This document shows positions 46,656 through 59,474 of a DNA stretch of 64,000 bases, piece after piece (position 1 is the first letter of the stretch; every line of letters starts with the position of its first letter). The translations under genes and the position numbers were made by a program. Source of the stretch: Rallus limicola (taxonomy: Eukaryota > Chordata > Aves > Gruiformes > Rallidae); NCBI GenBank assembly GCA_022605955.1, contig JAKCOZ010000007.1, positions 37,860,991-37,924,990 of the forward strand, read 5' to 3'. The notes beneath the pieces are model-generated. The model did not search any database. It was not told the origin of the DNA and saw only the letters and a program-made list of their open reading frames with translations.

Positions 46656-47500
46656 TGTTTTGGGCTTGTGTGGCAAGGTATTGGTAGCAGGGGCTCTGAG
46701 GGGTGGCTTTTGTGAGAAGCTGCTAGAAGCTTCCACATAGGTCTGACAGAGCCAATACCAGCCAGCTCAAGAACAGCCCTGACACTGACTAAGGCTGAAC
46801 CAATCAGTGATGGTGGTAGCACCCCTGTGGTAACATATTTAAGATGGAAAAAGAATACCTGAGAATGGACTGGGAAGATATGAGAAACTTTACAGACACC
46901 AAGGTCAGTGCAAAAGGAGAGGCAGGAGGTGTTACAGGCACTAGAGCAGAGATTCTACCTACAGCTCATGCAGGAGCCTACACCGGAGCTGGGGGAGACA
47001 CATGAGGGATGCTGTGACCCAGGGGGAAGCCTGCATAGAAGCCAGCTCCTGGAAGGACCTGCAACCTGTGGAGAAAGGAGCCCATGCCGGAGCAAGTTTG
47101 TTGGGGAGGGTGAATCACAACCCCATGGGTCACCACGCTGGAGCAGTCTGGTCCTAAAAGTCTGTACCCCATGGAAGAGACACACACTGGTGCAGTTCAT
47201 TAAGAGAATTTGGGAATAAAGTTGAGCCTGGGAAGTAGGGAGGAGTGGGAGAAGGTGTTTTAAGATTTGGTTTTATCTCTCATTGTCATACTCCATTTTG
47301 ATCTGGTATAAATTAGATGCATTGTATTCCATGTTGAGTCTGTTTTGTCCGTAAGGTTAACTACTGAACAATCTCTCCCTATCCTTATCTCAAGCCACAA
47401 ACCTTTCATTATGTCTTCTCTCCCCCTGCCTGTCTGAGGAGGGGAGTGATAGAGCAGCTTTGGTGGGTATCTAGCCTCCAGCCAGGGTCAATCCATCACA
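46656..47500 (+). mobile_element. Solo LTR, avian ERVL-like (family A), with target duplication
   Basis: An 845-bp LTR on the plus strand. It starts TGTTTTGGGC, has GGCAAGGTATTGGTAGCAGG, 'AACATATTTAAGATGG' (a TATA-like region near 46837) and 'GACACCAAGGTCAGTG'. The module block 'GGACCTGCAACCTGTGGAG' follows, then 'TTTTAAGATTTGGTTTTATC', and the end is 'CAATCCATCACA'. It is flanked on both sides by CCATG (46651-46655 and 47501-47505), an exact 5-bp duplication as made by ERVL-type integrases. No internal retroviral sequence lies beside it, so it is a solo LTR left by recombination between two LTRs. The exact duplication fixes both ends and suggests it is one of the better-preserved insertions. 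Confidence 0.92.
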
Positions 47501-47983
47501 CCATGCTTTAGATATCTATCCTTATTGTCCTCTGGAATGTTCAGACTGCTTAGCTGATTAGGCAAAATAGTTTTGATTTTGGTGCTCAAACACATAGCAC
47601 CATTTGAATGCCATAGGTTATCCCAAATCTTAAAATGGGATTCTGAATAGGACTCACAGATAAAACAGAGGAACAATTTACCACAGACCCATGTGTTTCT
47701 GGAGCAGAAGATGAAGGTTAGGAGAAGCTCTGTAATGTGTCTGACATGGGATTAGATGCCTCTGTTTAAAAACCAAACAGATTTCCTGGGTGCCTGCCTT
47801 CAAATCAGCATATTCACCACAAGGCTTCACTGATTAGCGTCACAGGTGAAAGGTGTTTGACACAGTTAAGATTTAGTCAGTTCAGGATTTATCAATAGTA
47901 TTGGGTAAATCAAAGTTTAAATTTTAGCACTGTTTAATGATTGACTAATTTTAAAGATTTACAAGCAACTCAGTAAAATATAT
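47501..47983. other. Unique DNA
   Basis: I recognise no feature between the LTR and the next CR1. Confidence 0.5.
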
Positions 47984-48640
47984 AGAATCATAAAATCATG
48001 GAATGCTTAGTGTTGGAAGCAAACTCAAGTTCCAATCCCCCTGCCATGGGAAGGAACACCTCTCATTAAACCAGACTGCTTATCTAAACTGTCCTTGAAC
48101 ACTTCCAGGGAGGGGGCATCCACCACCTCCTTGGGCAACCTGTTTCAGTGTCTCACCCCCTTCATAGTGAAGAATTTCTTTCTAACGTCCAATTTAAATC
48201 TACCCCCTTCCAATTTAAAGCCATTCCCCCTTGTGCTATCACTACATGCCCTTCTAAGAAGTCCCTTCCCAGTTTCTTTCTAGTCCTCCATCAGGTACTC
48301 TGAGGCTGCTATACAGCCCCCCCCGAGCCTTCTTTTCTCCAGGCTGAATAACCCAAACTCTCACAGCCTTGCTTCATAGGAGAGGTGCTCCAGCCCTAGA
48401 GTCATCTTCATGGCCCTCCTCTGGATGTGTTCCAACAGTTCCATGTCCTTATGTTGGGGACTCCAGAATTGGACACAGTACTCAAGGTGGGGTCTCATGA
48501 GAGTAGAGTAGAGGGGCAGAATCATCTCCCTCAACCTGCTGACCATGCTCCTTTTGTTGCAGCCCAGTATTCTATTGGCCTTTTGAGCTCTGAGTGCTGT
48601 TGTTGGCTCATGATGATCAAAACAGCAACTTAAACACAGA
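47984..48640 (-). mobile_element. CR1 LINE, 0.65-kb ORF2 remnant with 3' end
   Basis: A minus-strand copy with the reversed 3' end 'AGAATCATAAAATCATGG' and 'CCCCCTGCCATGGGAAGG'. It extends into ORF2 as far as the conserved segment MILPLYSTLMRPHLEYCVQFWSPQ (frame 48361-48546), which follows the reverse transcriptase core in CR1. 'LLEHIQRRAMKM' and 'GLEHLSYEARL' are also readable. Frameshifts separate this from the C-terminus ('CCACCACCTCCTTGGGCAACC'). It is 5'-truncated near 48620 and inactive. Confidence 0.92.
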
Positions 48641-51600
48641 TACAGAGATTACAAAATTCCTACTAAATGAATATATGTAGAAAGGTGAATGACATAAGCT
48701 AGCTTATAGTTAGGATTTAGTGTGGATGTTTAGTCGACAGGATAGAATGGATGCTCAGATTTTTATTATTTTCCTCTGTTAGTTACAGTATAATGATAGA
48801 AGTACTCAAGACTTTCTGGAATAGAGAGAAGTAGAGATTCTATTTGTTCCTTCAAAGTGTGTCTCCTCCTAAGAAAATCTAAACCAAGAAATCTAAAGAT
48901 CTCAAAATCCAGCCTTGTGAACTGGTGGTGTAACTATCTCAGAGACATGCGGGTTCTGGGGGGTAGAGGGGGAGTGTGCACACAACAGGACAGGTCAAAG
49001 TGTAAATCCAGAAAGCATCAATAACCTTTTTGGAAGGAAATCAGTTCCTTATCTGAAAACTAGTGCTCTGTGTTCACATAGTACACTGAAGAGCCATTCA
49101 TGGACTCAGTTGGTCTTTTATGATAAAGCACACATCTCTTACCTTTTCATTTTGAAACCCCACATCATTCTTTGTCCGTATTGTATCTCGTTGTGATGCT
49201 GTCATCAGGGAGCAGAAGATTAGAGCCTGAACATATGTCATATTTTGAGTTAATAGCTGAGGTCTCTTTAAACAAAGCTGGTACATATGACTTTATGTCT
49301 CCTTTTACCTTTGCTTCATACAGTGCAAAAATATCCAGGATACCCACAGAGCTTTGCTGGGTGTAAGAACTCTATGTTCTGTCAAAACAAATGCAGAAGA
49401 ATTGTGCAAGCTTCTGAAGGATGAATCAGAGCTTTTCTGAGAGCTGTTTTGTTTCTAACCCCTTGATAATTTCCTTAGTGGCTACCAAAGTCCCAAAATG
49501 AATAAGAGCTATATTGAGCTATGTCAGTATTAGCTGCGGAAAGCATAGATTTAATCCAGGAATAAGTGGCACCAACCTATATAGGATTTAGAGGTTCTGT
49601 AAAGGACACTAACTAATCTGTGAATAACTCCACAGGAATCACATTCTAGATAGCCGCCAGGGAATCAACTGAATTGACTCTCATTCCATTCAAACTGAAA
49701 TTCTGACAGCACCATGCAAACCCTAGAAGCAGAAAAGATTTTTTTTTAATAATAAAAAGAACCACAGGTTAGCTGCTTAATGCTTACATTTCTAGCCTTC
49801 TGTCATGTAGCTGCTGCACTTCTAACAGGAGGGGGAAAAGGGAATGAAGGAGGGGGCAGGGAAGCTCTCTAGAACAGATGCAAAAATGCTATTAGACTTT
49901 ATGAGACTTCTTGACTCCCCAGTGGAATCTGATGCAAGTTTGGGAAGAGATTACATCACCATTAACCCGACCTTCTGTTGCTGTGTTGAATAGAATGACC
50001 TTGAAATCTTTGAATAAGGCGTTATGTGTTGGCTCTATCTTGACTTGAGAGATTCAAGGTTTCTATGAGAAAAGTCATAATCCTGTCATTTTTCAGATGC
50101 AGGAATCCTGGAGACATACAATGGGACTTAGATAATTTCCCTGCCTCTCTCAATGAATGATAGTGTTAATGTGATCTGTTTACTATGTGAAATGTGAATT
50201 TTAGAACAAAGGAGACGTAAAAATAAATCCTTTTTTTTTTTTTTCTTCCTTTTTTTCTTTCTCAAGGTGGAAATGCAAGATCAGAAGAAGGATGTTAATT
50301 TGTTTCATTTATCAATAGAGCTTTATTGGCTTATATTACCTAGTGTCTGCCTGTGGGAAACAACATTGGTGTTTTGGTTTCTTTCTGTTCACATTCTACA
50401 CAATATTTTGTTGATTAAAATTTCAAAGCATGATGTTCTGCAGGAGACCTATCATCAACATACTACTGAATACTAAGACTACCTCATCTAAGGATATCAA
50501 TTTCTGAAAAAGAAGATTGTTTGAATATACAGTCAATCAAGCAACTGAACAAGTACATTTAACAAGCAGTAGGAGGATGTTTAATCTACAGTGCAGTAAT
50601 ATAATTTTGAGTCACTTAAAAGCACACATCTGTTCTGTTCAGTTATGAGGACTGATTCTCTTTCTACCTAATATGAAGTAAGTCAAAAGTGTAAAGGCTG
50701 TTGGCATATAGCAGTGTAAAATCAGGATTAGGGAAAGAATATGTAGTATCCGTTGTACTGTGGCCACAAATCTTCCCAAAATACATCCCAGTCATTTCTA
50801 AAAGGACCATTTGTGGGCAATTTATAGCTGCAGATGCACTCGCAACAGAACAGATGCTTAATTTAAAAAAAAAAAAACAAAACCCAAAAAATCACCCCCA
50901 AAAACCCCGAACAAACAAAACAAAAAACCAAACCTCATTAAATTTTCTAGAATTTCTCAAAAAAAGTGGGCTGAGTGCACTGATTTCAATTGTAGTGAGA
51001 CCAGTTCATAGTTTGACTTCTTCTCTTATATTCTTGAAAGGGAGTGGTAGTTAGAATTTAGAGGCAGCAGCGAAACAGCAATATTTGCTGAAGCAGGCAA
51101 TGAGGAAGTAATTTTTATTTTCCTAACAGAACAAAAAAAGATACTTGAAATAAGAGATTGTACTGCCAGTGTCCTTTCAACGGCTTTACTTTGGTTCAGC
51201 AACAGATAGAAATATTTTCCTTATCTTTTAAGATTGCTAAAATGTATTCTGACTTCAAAGAAACAAATGGTAGGTGATATTCATCCCCTTGTGTTCCATT
51301 ATGAAGAAAGTTAATACTAAGTTGCACGGGTAGCAGAAAGAAGAAAATCTGTTTATTGCATGACAGATTAGAGTGGGAAACATTCATAGTAAATTCGTAA
51401 CTGCTATATGTGCTGATTTGAAAAATCGGAGAAAATTAATTTACAGCAATCATTTTTAGCAACTGGCAAGGCACAGTACTCCCTTAGCAGGACAGCTGGC
51501 AGCTGGGAGGATGCAAGTAATTCAGTGCCACTGTGTAACCAGCTTTCTTTGCATTGAAATAAAGGTGTTAAAACCAAAATGGATTTGCAATACGGAATGC

Positions 51601-54600
51601 AAAATATGAGCATGTCATTGTCTCTGTGAGCATCACAAATGGAAATGTGGATGTGCTTCCCTGTTTTGTTGTTTTCTTTCCCCATCACTGAAGTCAGAGT
51701 GAAAAATTAAGCCATTTTAGTAATCCTTAACTTCTCTATTCAAACCAGTCAAAGCACCCTCATCTCTGGAGGTATCTCTTTAAAATCTTCCCATTTTCTT
51801 TTACCTTGCAAAACTTACTACTTTCTATTTAAGATGATGCCAATCTTTTGGCATTTGTTGTTGCGGGACTTCTTTATTCCACATGGTGGCACAGTTTTCC
51901 ATCATTCCATCATTTCCATCAACTTCAAGGAAATAACCTCCTAGAATGTCAAAGAAGTATTTTGCTTCCTTTTAGATTATACTTGCTAGTAGTGTAATCA
52001 AAACCATATATCAGCATTAAATATAAAAAAGTTTGGTTTGAGTTTTGGGTTAGTCTTGCTGCATCCTAATGGGTTTCACTGTGATGATCCCTGCTGATCT
52101 TTGCACTTTAAGTGGGTTGCCGTGCTGCTCTTTTCCTGTTCTGGTGCTAGAGTGTGGTTCCATGCTAATTAACTGTGTAATGTTTAGTCCCTGTGATATT
52201 TATGCTTGAGCAGACATAAATTTCATGTAAGATATTTTGGCCAACTGCAGCTGAGGGTTCTAGGAAATTATCCATTTACATACATTTAGTGCCATTTTAG
52301 ACACCTAAGCCATCACAATTTACCATCAGCTGATGCTCCAGAATCATGTAGGTCGCCTATTTGTCTATCATCTGGATGCTTCAGATATTTTTGCATGCCA
52401 CAGATAACAGCAAAGAAATATTTGGGAAATTAATATACTCCTTAAGCATCTATAATACAGGTTGTCTTCATTTGAGTCAATTATGAAGGCTGCCATTGTA
52501 GTTAGTGTTGATCTTGTTACCAGTCTTCGAAGTTTATATATAATTCCTCTAAAGAAAAGTAAGTTTTAGAAAAGAATTGCATCTCAAATACCAATGGCTG
52601 GAAGAATTCACTCTATCTTCACTATGAAGGAAACCAAGAGTGGTCTGTCCAGCTGTAGATCTTCACGGTACACATCATCAGGTAGTGTGCCTACGTCTTC
52701 ATCAATCTATTCAGCATTATTATATTTCACTGAATCAAGAGCAATTCCCTACCTTTATTTTTAGGTCAAATTCATTGAAGAATCACAGTCAGCTGTAGAT
52801 CATCATTCAGATTCCAGCTGCCACTCTGAAGTATCTGCTCTTTTGACTGCATATAAAGGTAGCCAGGAGGTTTGATTCAGGTGCTCACATATAAGCTTCT
52901 AAAGCTATCAGAGGTGTTCTATGATATCTAAAGTACCCACTGAAATGCAACTAGTTTGACACAGAACCTATGAAGAATCCAACCTCTTGGTTTGTGGTCA
53001 GGTAATGTACAGAAAGGCATTTCAAACACTACCAGGTACTTGCATACAGCCCAAATTTTCTGAGTATAACAGCCAAATATAAGGCTTGGGTGGGATGAAG
53101 TGGCCCAAGAGCTGCAGACAGTTTGTTCAACATGATAAAACCCAACATGAACCTCCTGACTTACAGTTGATGCTATTTTCAGATAGTATAATTACTGTTA
53201 GTAGCCTCTGTATGGAGGCACCTATCGTAATAGTTGCTTTTGATAATAGGATCACAACATGTCAGTACCTTTTGCTATAACATTTCAAACTCTTAACTTT
53301 CTCCTTCCTAAATTGAGCAGAGCTTCCAATAAGAAAGACTGCTTTTTGTAAGCAGATCAACTGTGAATGCTGTCTTTTTTCCAGCAGAAAAACATAAGTG
53401 TTTTACTTTTTGAGAATCATATACGGTGTATCAGAGTTAAAGAGTTCTTTTTACATGTATTACCTTTCTCTGATTAACTGAATTTTTCACTGACCTCTGT
53501 TGTAGCCATTCAATCTGTTTTGGTTTGCTTATATCTCTCTGGAGACTTTTTTCAGTAATTTGTGTATAATTAACCAGTCTATGTTATTTTAAAATTAAAA
53601 AGCAGGCTAGCAAAATGGGCTTTTTTCATAAAACAGGGAGAAATGGGAAAATGTTAGGTCTTTAGACAGCAAGAGTTTCTAGAATAAAAAAAAAAGGAGG
53701 TTAATTATTTCCACTCATTAAATATATCAAATCATTAATGAACAATATTCAGAAATGTTGAGTTTCATAATGAAGCAAAGTATGAGCCTGTGTGTATATC
53801 TAGATTTGTACAATAGGCAAAGGTGCATGCAGCCTTATGCACACAAAGTCCTTTAGAAGATTATGAATCCTGTTTTAAATTCCCTTTTATCAGGGCTTTT
53901 AGTCATTTTTTCATCTCTGGGTTTATGTAAATGTAATAGTGAGTGGGTTTTTGTGAACCTGATAAAGTCTGCCACAACTGAACAGAATTAACTGTATGAT
54001 CACTGGCCATATATGCTATCAGAACAAAATAAGGTTTTTACTTTTATTTTTCTTACAAAAGGTAGAATTTTCATTTTTTATTTTCTCCACTTCTTTACTG
54101 AATATAGGACAACACCTTTAGTATCTGTATCAGTGATAAATTACATTTAATTCCTTAATAGGAAAAAAAAATGTCATGGGTAAAGGCACTCTTTATTCAA
54201 TGAAGACTAAGTATGGTATAGATGTATATGGATTTGATATGTGCGGTATATGTTCTACTAATAGCTATGTTGTTGGTTTACACAAAAAACAGAAGGAGGG
54301 GGAAAAAAGAAACAAGGGGAAAAGAAAAAACAAGGAAAAACTGAAAACTTGAAGAGAAAGTGGTTTTAGAGTCAGGTTTCTGAACACTTTTACATGAGTA
54401 AGAGAAAATGCATTATGTCATTGCCAAAATGAAAAAAGATTCAGGGTAGACAAGTATGTCTCTCTATGACAATTACTGGTCTAACCAAAAGGCATCATTT
54501 CCATCTTGCTTCAGCAACTTGTTGCCACTCTCTGTAGTTGTCCTGCTTTTTAATCAGTCTCACACACTGCGGCCACAGAGAGCACTAGTTCTGAGCAGAG

Positions 54601-57581
54601 TGTATTCCCTCTCCAGCTTCATTTTGATCAAAACAAGCCTGGGAAATGTTCACAAGACCAAAACCCCAGTAACAACTGTCCAAGTCAACAGAGTCAACAC
54701 AGCAGACAATTTTTATGTTTACTTTTTTTTAACAGCCAGAATAAAATGCATACTTTCATCCTAATGGAAAATGGAAACAAAATAGACTTTGTATGAGAAC
54801 TCCTGGCTCATCATTACTGTTGTATCTGAGACCTCTTATTCTTTAACATATTCATCCTACTAAAGAAAGTAAAGCTAGTCACCTTTTAACTGGAAAGCCA
54901 AAAGACAAAATAGATTATTAACGTATTCACAAAAGAAAGGCTGTGCAGAAAGTACCCTGTGACTTGAGTCCCAGACTCTTGAATCCAGGAAAAAAAAAAT
55001 AAAATTCCCTAGGTCAGTCTTCCTTCATTGTGAAGACGTTACTCTTCAACTCCTTGAATTACTCTGCTAGAGTGAGAAATCAGATGGCAATTATTCATTT
55101 TATTTATTTATCATTCTCTGTGGATTTAGATGTTTCCTTTTGTGATATATTCCAAAAGTATTAATTAAAGCAAGTTTTTGTATGAGGTCATTAAGCAGTA
55201 GACAGTGATAGATAGTACTGAAGAAATCAGTTTGTTAAAGGCACAATCAGAGCTAGTAAAAAAATTCAAAGTATTTCTAGCAAAATGTTTCATCAAAATG
55301 TCCAAAATAAAGGTGCATCCCTACAAAAGAGACAAGGTAGACTTGCTTGAACACAAGCACATAGTACCTTTGGATGTGCCCTAGCATATCTACCCTTCAA
55401 CCACTGTTACAGAAGTAGATATGTCTCCTATGGATCCTATTTCATATTTTTCAGAACACAGAGGGACATCTCAGATATATTAATGCAACTCATTTTGCAC
55501 TAACTGCCAGCAAGTAGATACCTGAACTGATCTTCCTGAAGTTCCAAGAAACATTTATTTTTTTCTAGCTTATGGGTTTTTGTGGCCCATGATCACCTGT
55601 GAAGGCTACAATTAAAATTGGATGTGAAAAACAAACTGACATTCCCATTCAAAGGCTTCACCCAAACCAATAGCTTCGGTCAACTGGCATTAATATCACT
55701 GGACCATTGAAGGAAGCCATTCAGGGAACAGTCTGATCCTGGTTGGCTTGCATCTTAGGTCAGTAACTTCTCAGAAGATAAAAGACATTAAAAAAAAAAA
55801 AAAACAAAAAAAAAATCTCAGTCCTAGTTTTCTCAAAGTTTTTAAACAGAAATTTGTTAGAAAATATAAGACTGATGCCACACTAAACTTTCTTTGATGT
55901 AGTCATGGACTAAGGTTAAAAACATGAGTGGAAAGAGACAAAAAATGACAAACTGAGTTGAATCAAAAACAACAGGAAAAGCAACTAAGAGATCATGGAT
56001 GACAGGAAGGGAAAGATTAAATCTGGAGTAGAGACCCTCATGCAGTGCTTTGTGCAAAAGAATACATTCTACCTTGTACATTGCATCTGCAATGACTTCT
56101 GAACAGTTAAATATATTTGATCATTGTTTAGTATTTGTTAGTATCAGGTAAAAACCTTGTTTTCTTCACACAGGCTAGCTGTGTTTACAGCTCAACATCC
56201 TCACTAGCAGTATTTAAACCTGCTTTCTGCCTGTTTTTCTGCACATTTCAGTGTTTACTGCTGAATGACACACTCCACTCCAGAACTGATCTGCTCAGAT
56301 ACAGGACCCACTTATTTTCTCCAATTTTTACTTTTTCTATGCCTTTCCAGACAGGTAATACTCTCAGTTTCCCCTGAAGAGTATCATACTTTTCTCCCAG
56401 TTGCACAACCAAGAGGTTATGTTCATCTGACCCTGCAAGTTCCAGTTCCTCAGTTTCGGGAGCTTATCTGTTTTGCCATCCTCTCTGGGAATTGCCTACC
56501 CACCACAGCAAAAGCCTTTACATCAAAATTGTTTTGATTGACAATGAACATCATTGAAAATTGAATCAAATGGCTAAGTTAACTGCACTTCATCCTTGCC
56601 CTTTCCTTTGTTTATTATGAAACAGAGCAATTTGCTATTGCAAAGAGATAAAGGAGATATTTTAAAAATAATTTGAAAACCAGATAAACCAAATCTTTTT
56701 CATTTGTGTTAAGCTTAAAAACTCCCTGAAAACAATAAACATAGTTGACACTGAGTTATTTTCAGATTTTCTTTGTAGAAAAAAGGCACTCCTCCAGCAT
56801 CATGCTACAGGCCTGCTGCTCACTGCTCCTACGCCACTGAATGATGAAACCTCAGCATGGCATTCTGCTTGCACTGTCAAAAGGGGATGCAATGATAATT
56901 TGATCCTGGTCATGTGCTTTGCCCTATTTATTAGCTTGTATGGGTTTTCCCTTTAAATTACACCTTTCAAATTCTTCCTTGCTTTAAGAATGAAGACTTA
57001 AATGTAAACATAATCTCTATTTATTAAATAACTGAAGAATAACTGGAGGGTGTATTGTCGCAAGCAAGTAATTACCATGCTTTTTAGTACAGATATAAAT
57101 AGCTAATTCTAAATTATGGCACAGAATAGTACAAATTCATGACTGAGGGTGCATTCTCCACCCAGGCACAACGTTGAGGTTTTTTTAAGGCTAATAATAT
57201 CAACAAAACATGTTATTTTGGACCTACTCTACTGGTCTTCTAGACAGATGCAGCAGGTTCTAGCAAAATATTCATGGTCTAAAAGTTGCATTCTCTTGAA
57301 CTGCAGCTGGAATTCTAAATTTTAAATTTCCCATCATTCTGCTTCCTATCTAAAGCTTATAAAACAGGCTGTTCTGGCTCAGCTGGCGCTGTATGAGACT
57401 GACAGAAAGTCCAGACTATTGTATGGGACAATTCAAGTAGATATCATGTGTCATCCCAATGCATAACACAATGTAAGGACCCCACCTTCAACCGGACCTG
57501 AACTGAATATTGAAATTAACCCAAATCACAGTGGCAGCTCCTCAGTTTTGACATAAATATAGTTCAGGTAGGATGAAGACC
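48641..57581. other. Longest repeat-poor stretch, 8.9 kb
   Basis: I recognise no gene or young interspersed repeat. Low-complexity sites are 50229-50244 (T), 50864-50938 (A-rich) and 55790-55815 (A-rich). The zone 51840-53060 has a slightly different texture ('CATTTTAGACACCTAAGCC', 'AATGCAACTAGTTTGACACAG') that may be an ancient decayed element. Segments such as 57000-57130 could be conserved non-coding DNA, which only an alignment would show. Confidence 0.45.
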
Positions 57582-58445
57582 TGTTGTGGTTTATCATGGC
57601 AAGGTTCTGGTACAGAAGGCAGGCTGCAGGGGTGGCTTCTTCAAGAAGCAGCTAAAAACTCCCTCTATGCCCGACAGAATAAACACCAGCTGGGTTCAAG
57701 GCTGGAGCTGTCACGGACCAAGACCAAGCCCATCAGTGATGGTCACAGAGCCTCTGTGAATCACATTTAGGATAAAAAACCCCACAAGCAGCCTCTTTTT
57801 GCCACCAGAGAAGGGACTGAGAAGATGTAAGAAACTCTGCAAACACCAAGGTCAGTGAAGATGGTGGGGGAGGAGGCACTGCAAGTGCCAGAGGAGGGAT
57901 TGACCTGCAGCCTCTGGAGAAGACCATGGTGGATTAAGTGTCCCCCTGCAGCCCATGGAAAATGACCGGCAGCAGAGATCCCACCTGCAGCCTGTGGAGA
58001 CTGTGACCCATGTTCGAGCATGGTTCCTTGAAGAACCTGCAGCCTGTGGAGAGAGAAAGAGACAGAGAGAGAGGGACATGCCAAAGCAGTTTTGCTGGGG
58101 GGGAACTTTTGACTCTGTGGAGGACCAGGCTGGAGCATTCTGGGCTTGAGAGACTGAGAGACATTCTATGATTATATGACTGCGCCCCATAGCAGTGACC
58201 CACACTTGGGGCAGTTTGTGAAGAACTGAAGGCCCATAGGAAAGAACTAATTTTGGAGAAGTTCATGGAGGACTGTCTCCCATGGGTGGCACCCCACACT
58301 GGAGCAGGAAAAAAGTGTGAGGAATGCCCCCCTCCCTGTTTAGAAGGAAAACAACTTGTGAGGATCTGACCAAAACCCACATTCCACCACCCTGCCCCAC
58401 CTCGTGCCACCCTGGGGGAGGGAAGGGAGAGAAATAATGAATAAA
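57582..58445 (+). mobile_element. LTR, avian ERVL-like (family A), 3'-truncated
   Basis: Plus-strand LTR starting TGTTGTGGTTTATCATGGCAAGG at 57582, with the same spacing as the copy at 46656. 'AAACACCAAGGTCAGTG' at about 57841 is followed by four successive modules built on CCTGCAGCC[C/T][A/G/C]TGGA. It keeps 'TTCATGGAGGACTGTCTCCC' and 'GACCAAAACCCACATTCC', but near 58435 the expected 'TTTTAAGATTTGG' block and the CATCACA end are missing. It is therefore truncated or internally deleted. No target duplication is visible. The minus-strand frames of up to 158 codons across it are not genes. Confidence 0.82.
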
Positions 58446-58967
58446 ACTGTGTTATCTACAGTTTTATGTGTTTAAAATATTCTGTTGCTTCTGGACTAAA
58501 ACATTAACATGAGGATTAAATGAAAATGCACCTCCAATCTCATGTACTGAAATAAAAATAATTCTCTTTTTTCCAATTTCTTGCCAGAAATAAGAGACAG
58601 ACTTACATCTACTTGCTATGTGCTTTGCTGCATATGATGAAAAACAGTGGTGTAGTTGATCATCAGCTGTATGTTACAAGCATGAAGAGAAGCCTTTGTT
58701 AAGTGTTACTTGATAATTAGCTGTAAATTAAGCTTTTTATGAGATCTGAGTATAATATATATCACCCTGAATAGATTTTCCTTTCCATAAATAGTATTTT
58801 TTCTGTGCTTGTTGGGGTTGGAGAAGAGAAAGCTCAAGAAGATCTTTTCAGCATGTATAAATAACAAAAACTATTAAGAAAAAGGAGCCATGTTTTTCTT
58901 GGCAACAACCAGGAAGAGAACAAGAGGTAATGGCCTAAGAAAAATACACAGAAAATTGTGTTTAAAC
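58446..58967. other. Unique DNA between two LTRs
   Basis: I recognise no feature. Confidence 0.5.
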
Positions 58968-59087
58968 ATAAGTGTGCTGGTTTTTGTTGGGACAGGGTGT
59001 GCACAAGAAGTTGGGAGGGGACACAGCCAAGACAGCTGACCCAGATTCACCACAGAGATATTTCATACCATATGATGTCATTCATTG

Positions 59088-59094
59088 TATATAA
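59088..59094 (+). promoter_or_regulatory. Likely LTR TATA box
   Basis: TATATAA about 115 bp into the LTR, just after the ATGTCATTC motif. The same position in the inverted LTR at 63420-63723 also carries a TATA-like word (TATATAC on the minus strand, 63484-63478). This is the core promoter of the ancestral element; whether it is still active is unknown. Confidence 0.45.
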
Positions 59095-59202
59095 CTAGGG
59101 AAGCTTGCTGTGAGGTGGAATTGGTGCTCAGAAACAGACTGGGCATTGAGTTGATTTTTTTTCCTCTGCCAGTGTTGATCAGTTGCATTTGTGCATCACA
59201 TT

Positions 59203-59203
<1 letters not shown>

Positions 59204-59246
<43 letters not shown>

Positions 59247-59277
59247 GCTATTATTATTGCTATTATTATTATTATTC
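59204..59277. repeat. (ATT)n microsatellite inside an LTR
   Basis: About 74 bp of ATT units with two GCT-type interruptions (near 59246 and 59261). It is located inside the LTR above. Frames through it read as poly-Ile or poly-Tyr and are not genes. Confidence 0.95.
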
Positions 59278-59474
59278 CCATAAGGGTTTGGAGTTTTTAT
59301 TGTCTTCTCCATCACACTGCGGGGTGATGGGTGGAGGGTGGGGAGGGGTTAACAAGTATCTGTGTGGTGCTTAGTTGCCAGCTGAGGTTAAACCATAACA
59401 ATAAGGAAAAAAAATAACTTATTGCACATGTGGTCAAATGCTGTAACATGTTCTCAAAAGACACTGTTTAGTGC

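Larger units (their letters stand above)
58973..59400 (+). mobile_element. Solo LTR, ERVL-like (family B), with target duplication and ATT expansion
   Basis: A 428-bp plus-strand LTR starting TGTGCTGGTTTTTGTTGG and ending GGTTAAACCATAACA. It is flanked on both sides by ATAAG (58968-58972 and 59401-59405), an exact 5-bp duplication. U3 shows 'GACACAGCCAAGACAGCTGACCC' and 'TTCATACCATATGATGTCA', with TATATAA at 59088-59094 as the likely promoter. The family's first U3 block (after AGAGTTAA) is deleted. A perfect-to-imperfect ATT array (59204-59277) has grown within the R/U5 part, where a short AT-rich tract would be expected. No internal region is present, so it is a solo LTR. Confidence 0.9.

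Noticed and set aside
50701..51054. A 117-codon frame with a Lys/Asn-rich middle
   Set aside because: The middle is the A-rich tract at about 50864-50938; the ends have no recognisable motif.
57767..58410. Overlapping minus-strand frames of 117-158 codons
   Set aside because: They run antisense through a family-A LTR, whose GC-rich modules have few stops. The same kind of frames occur antisense to the LTRs at 29 and 47 kb.
59078..59374. Frames with poly-Ile or poly-Tyr stretches on both strands
   Set aside because: They are produced by the ATT array inside the LTR.
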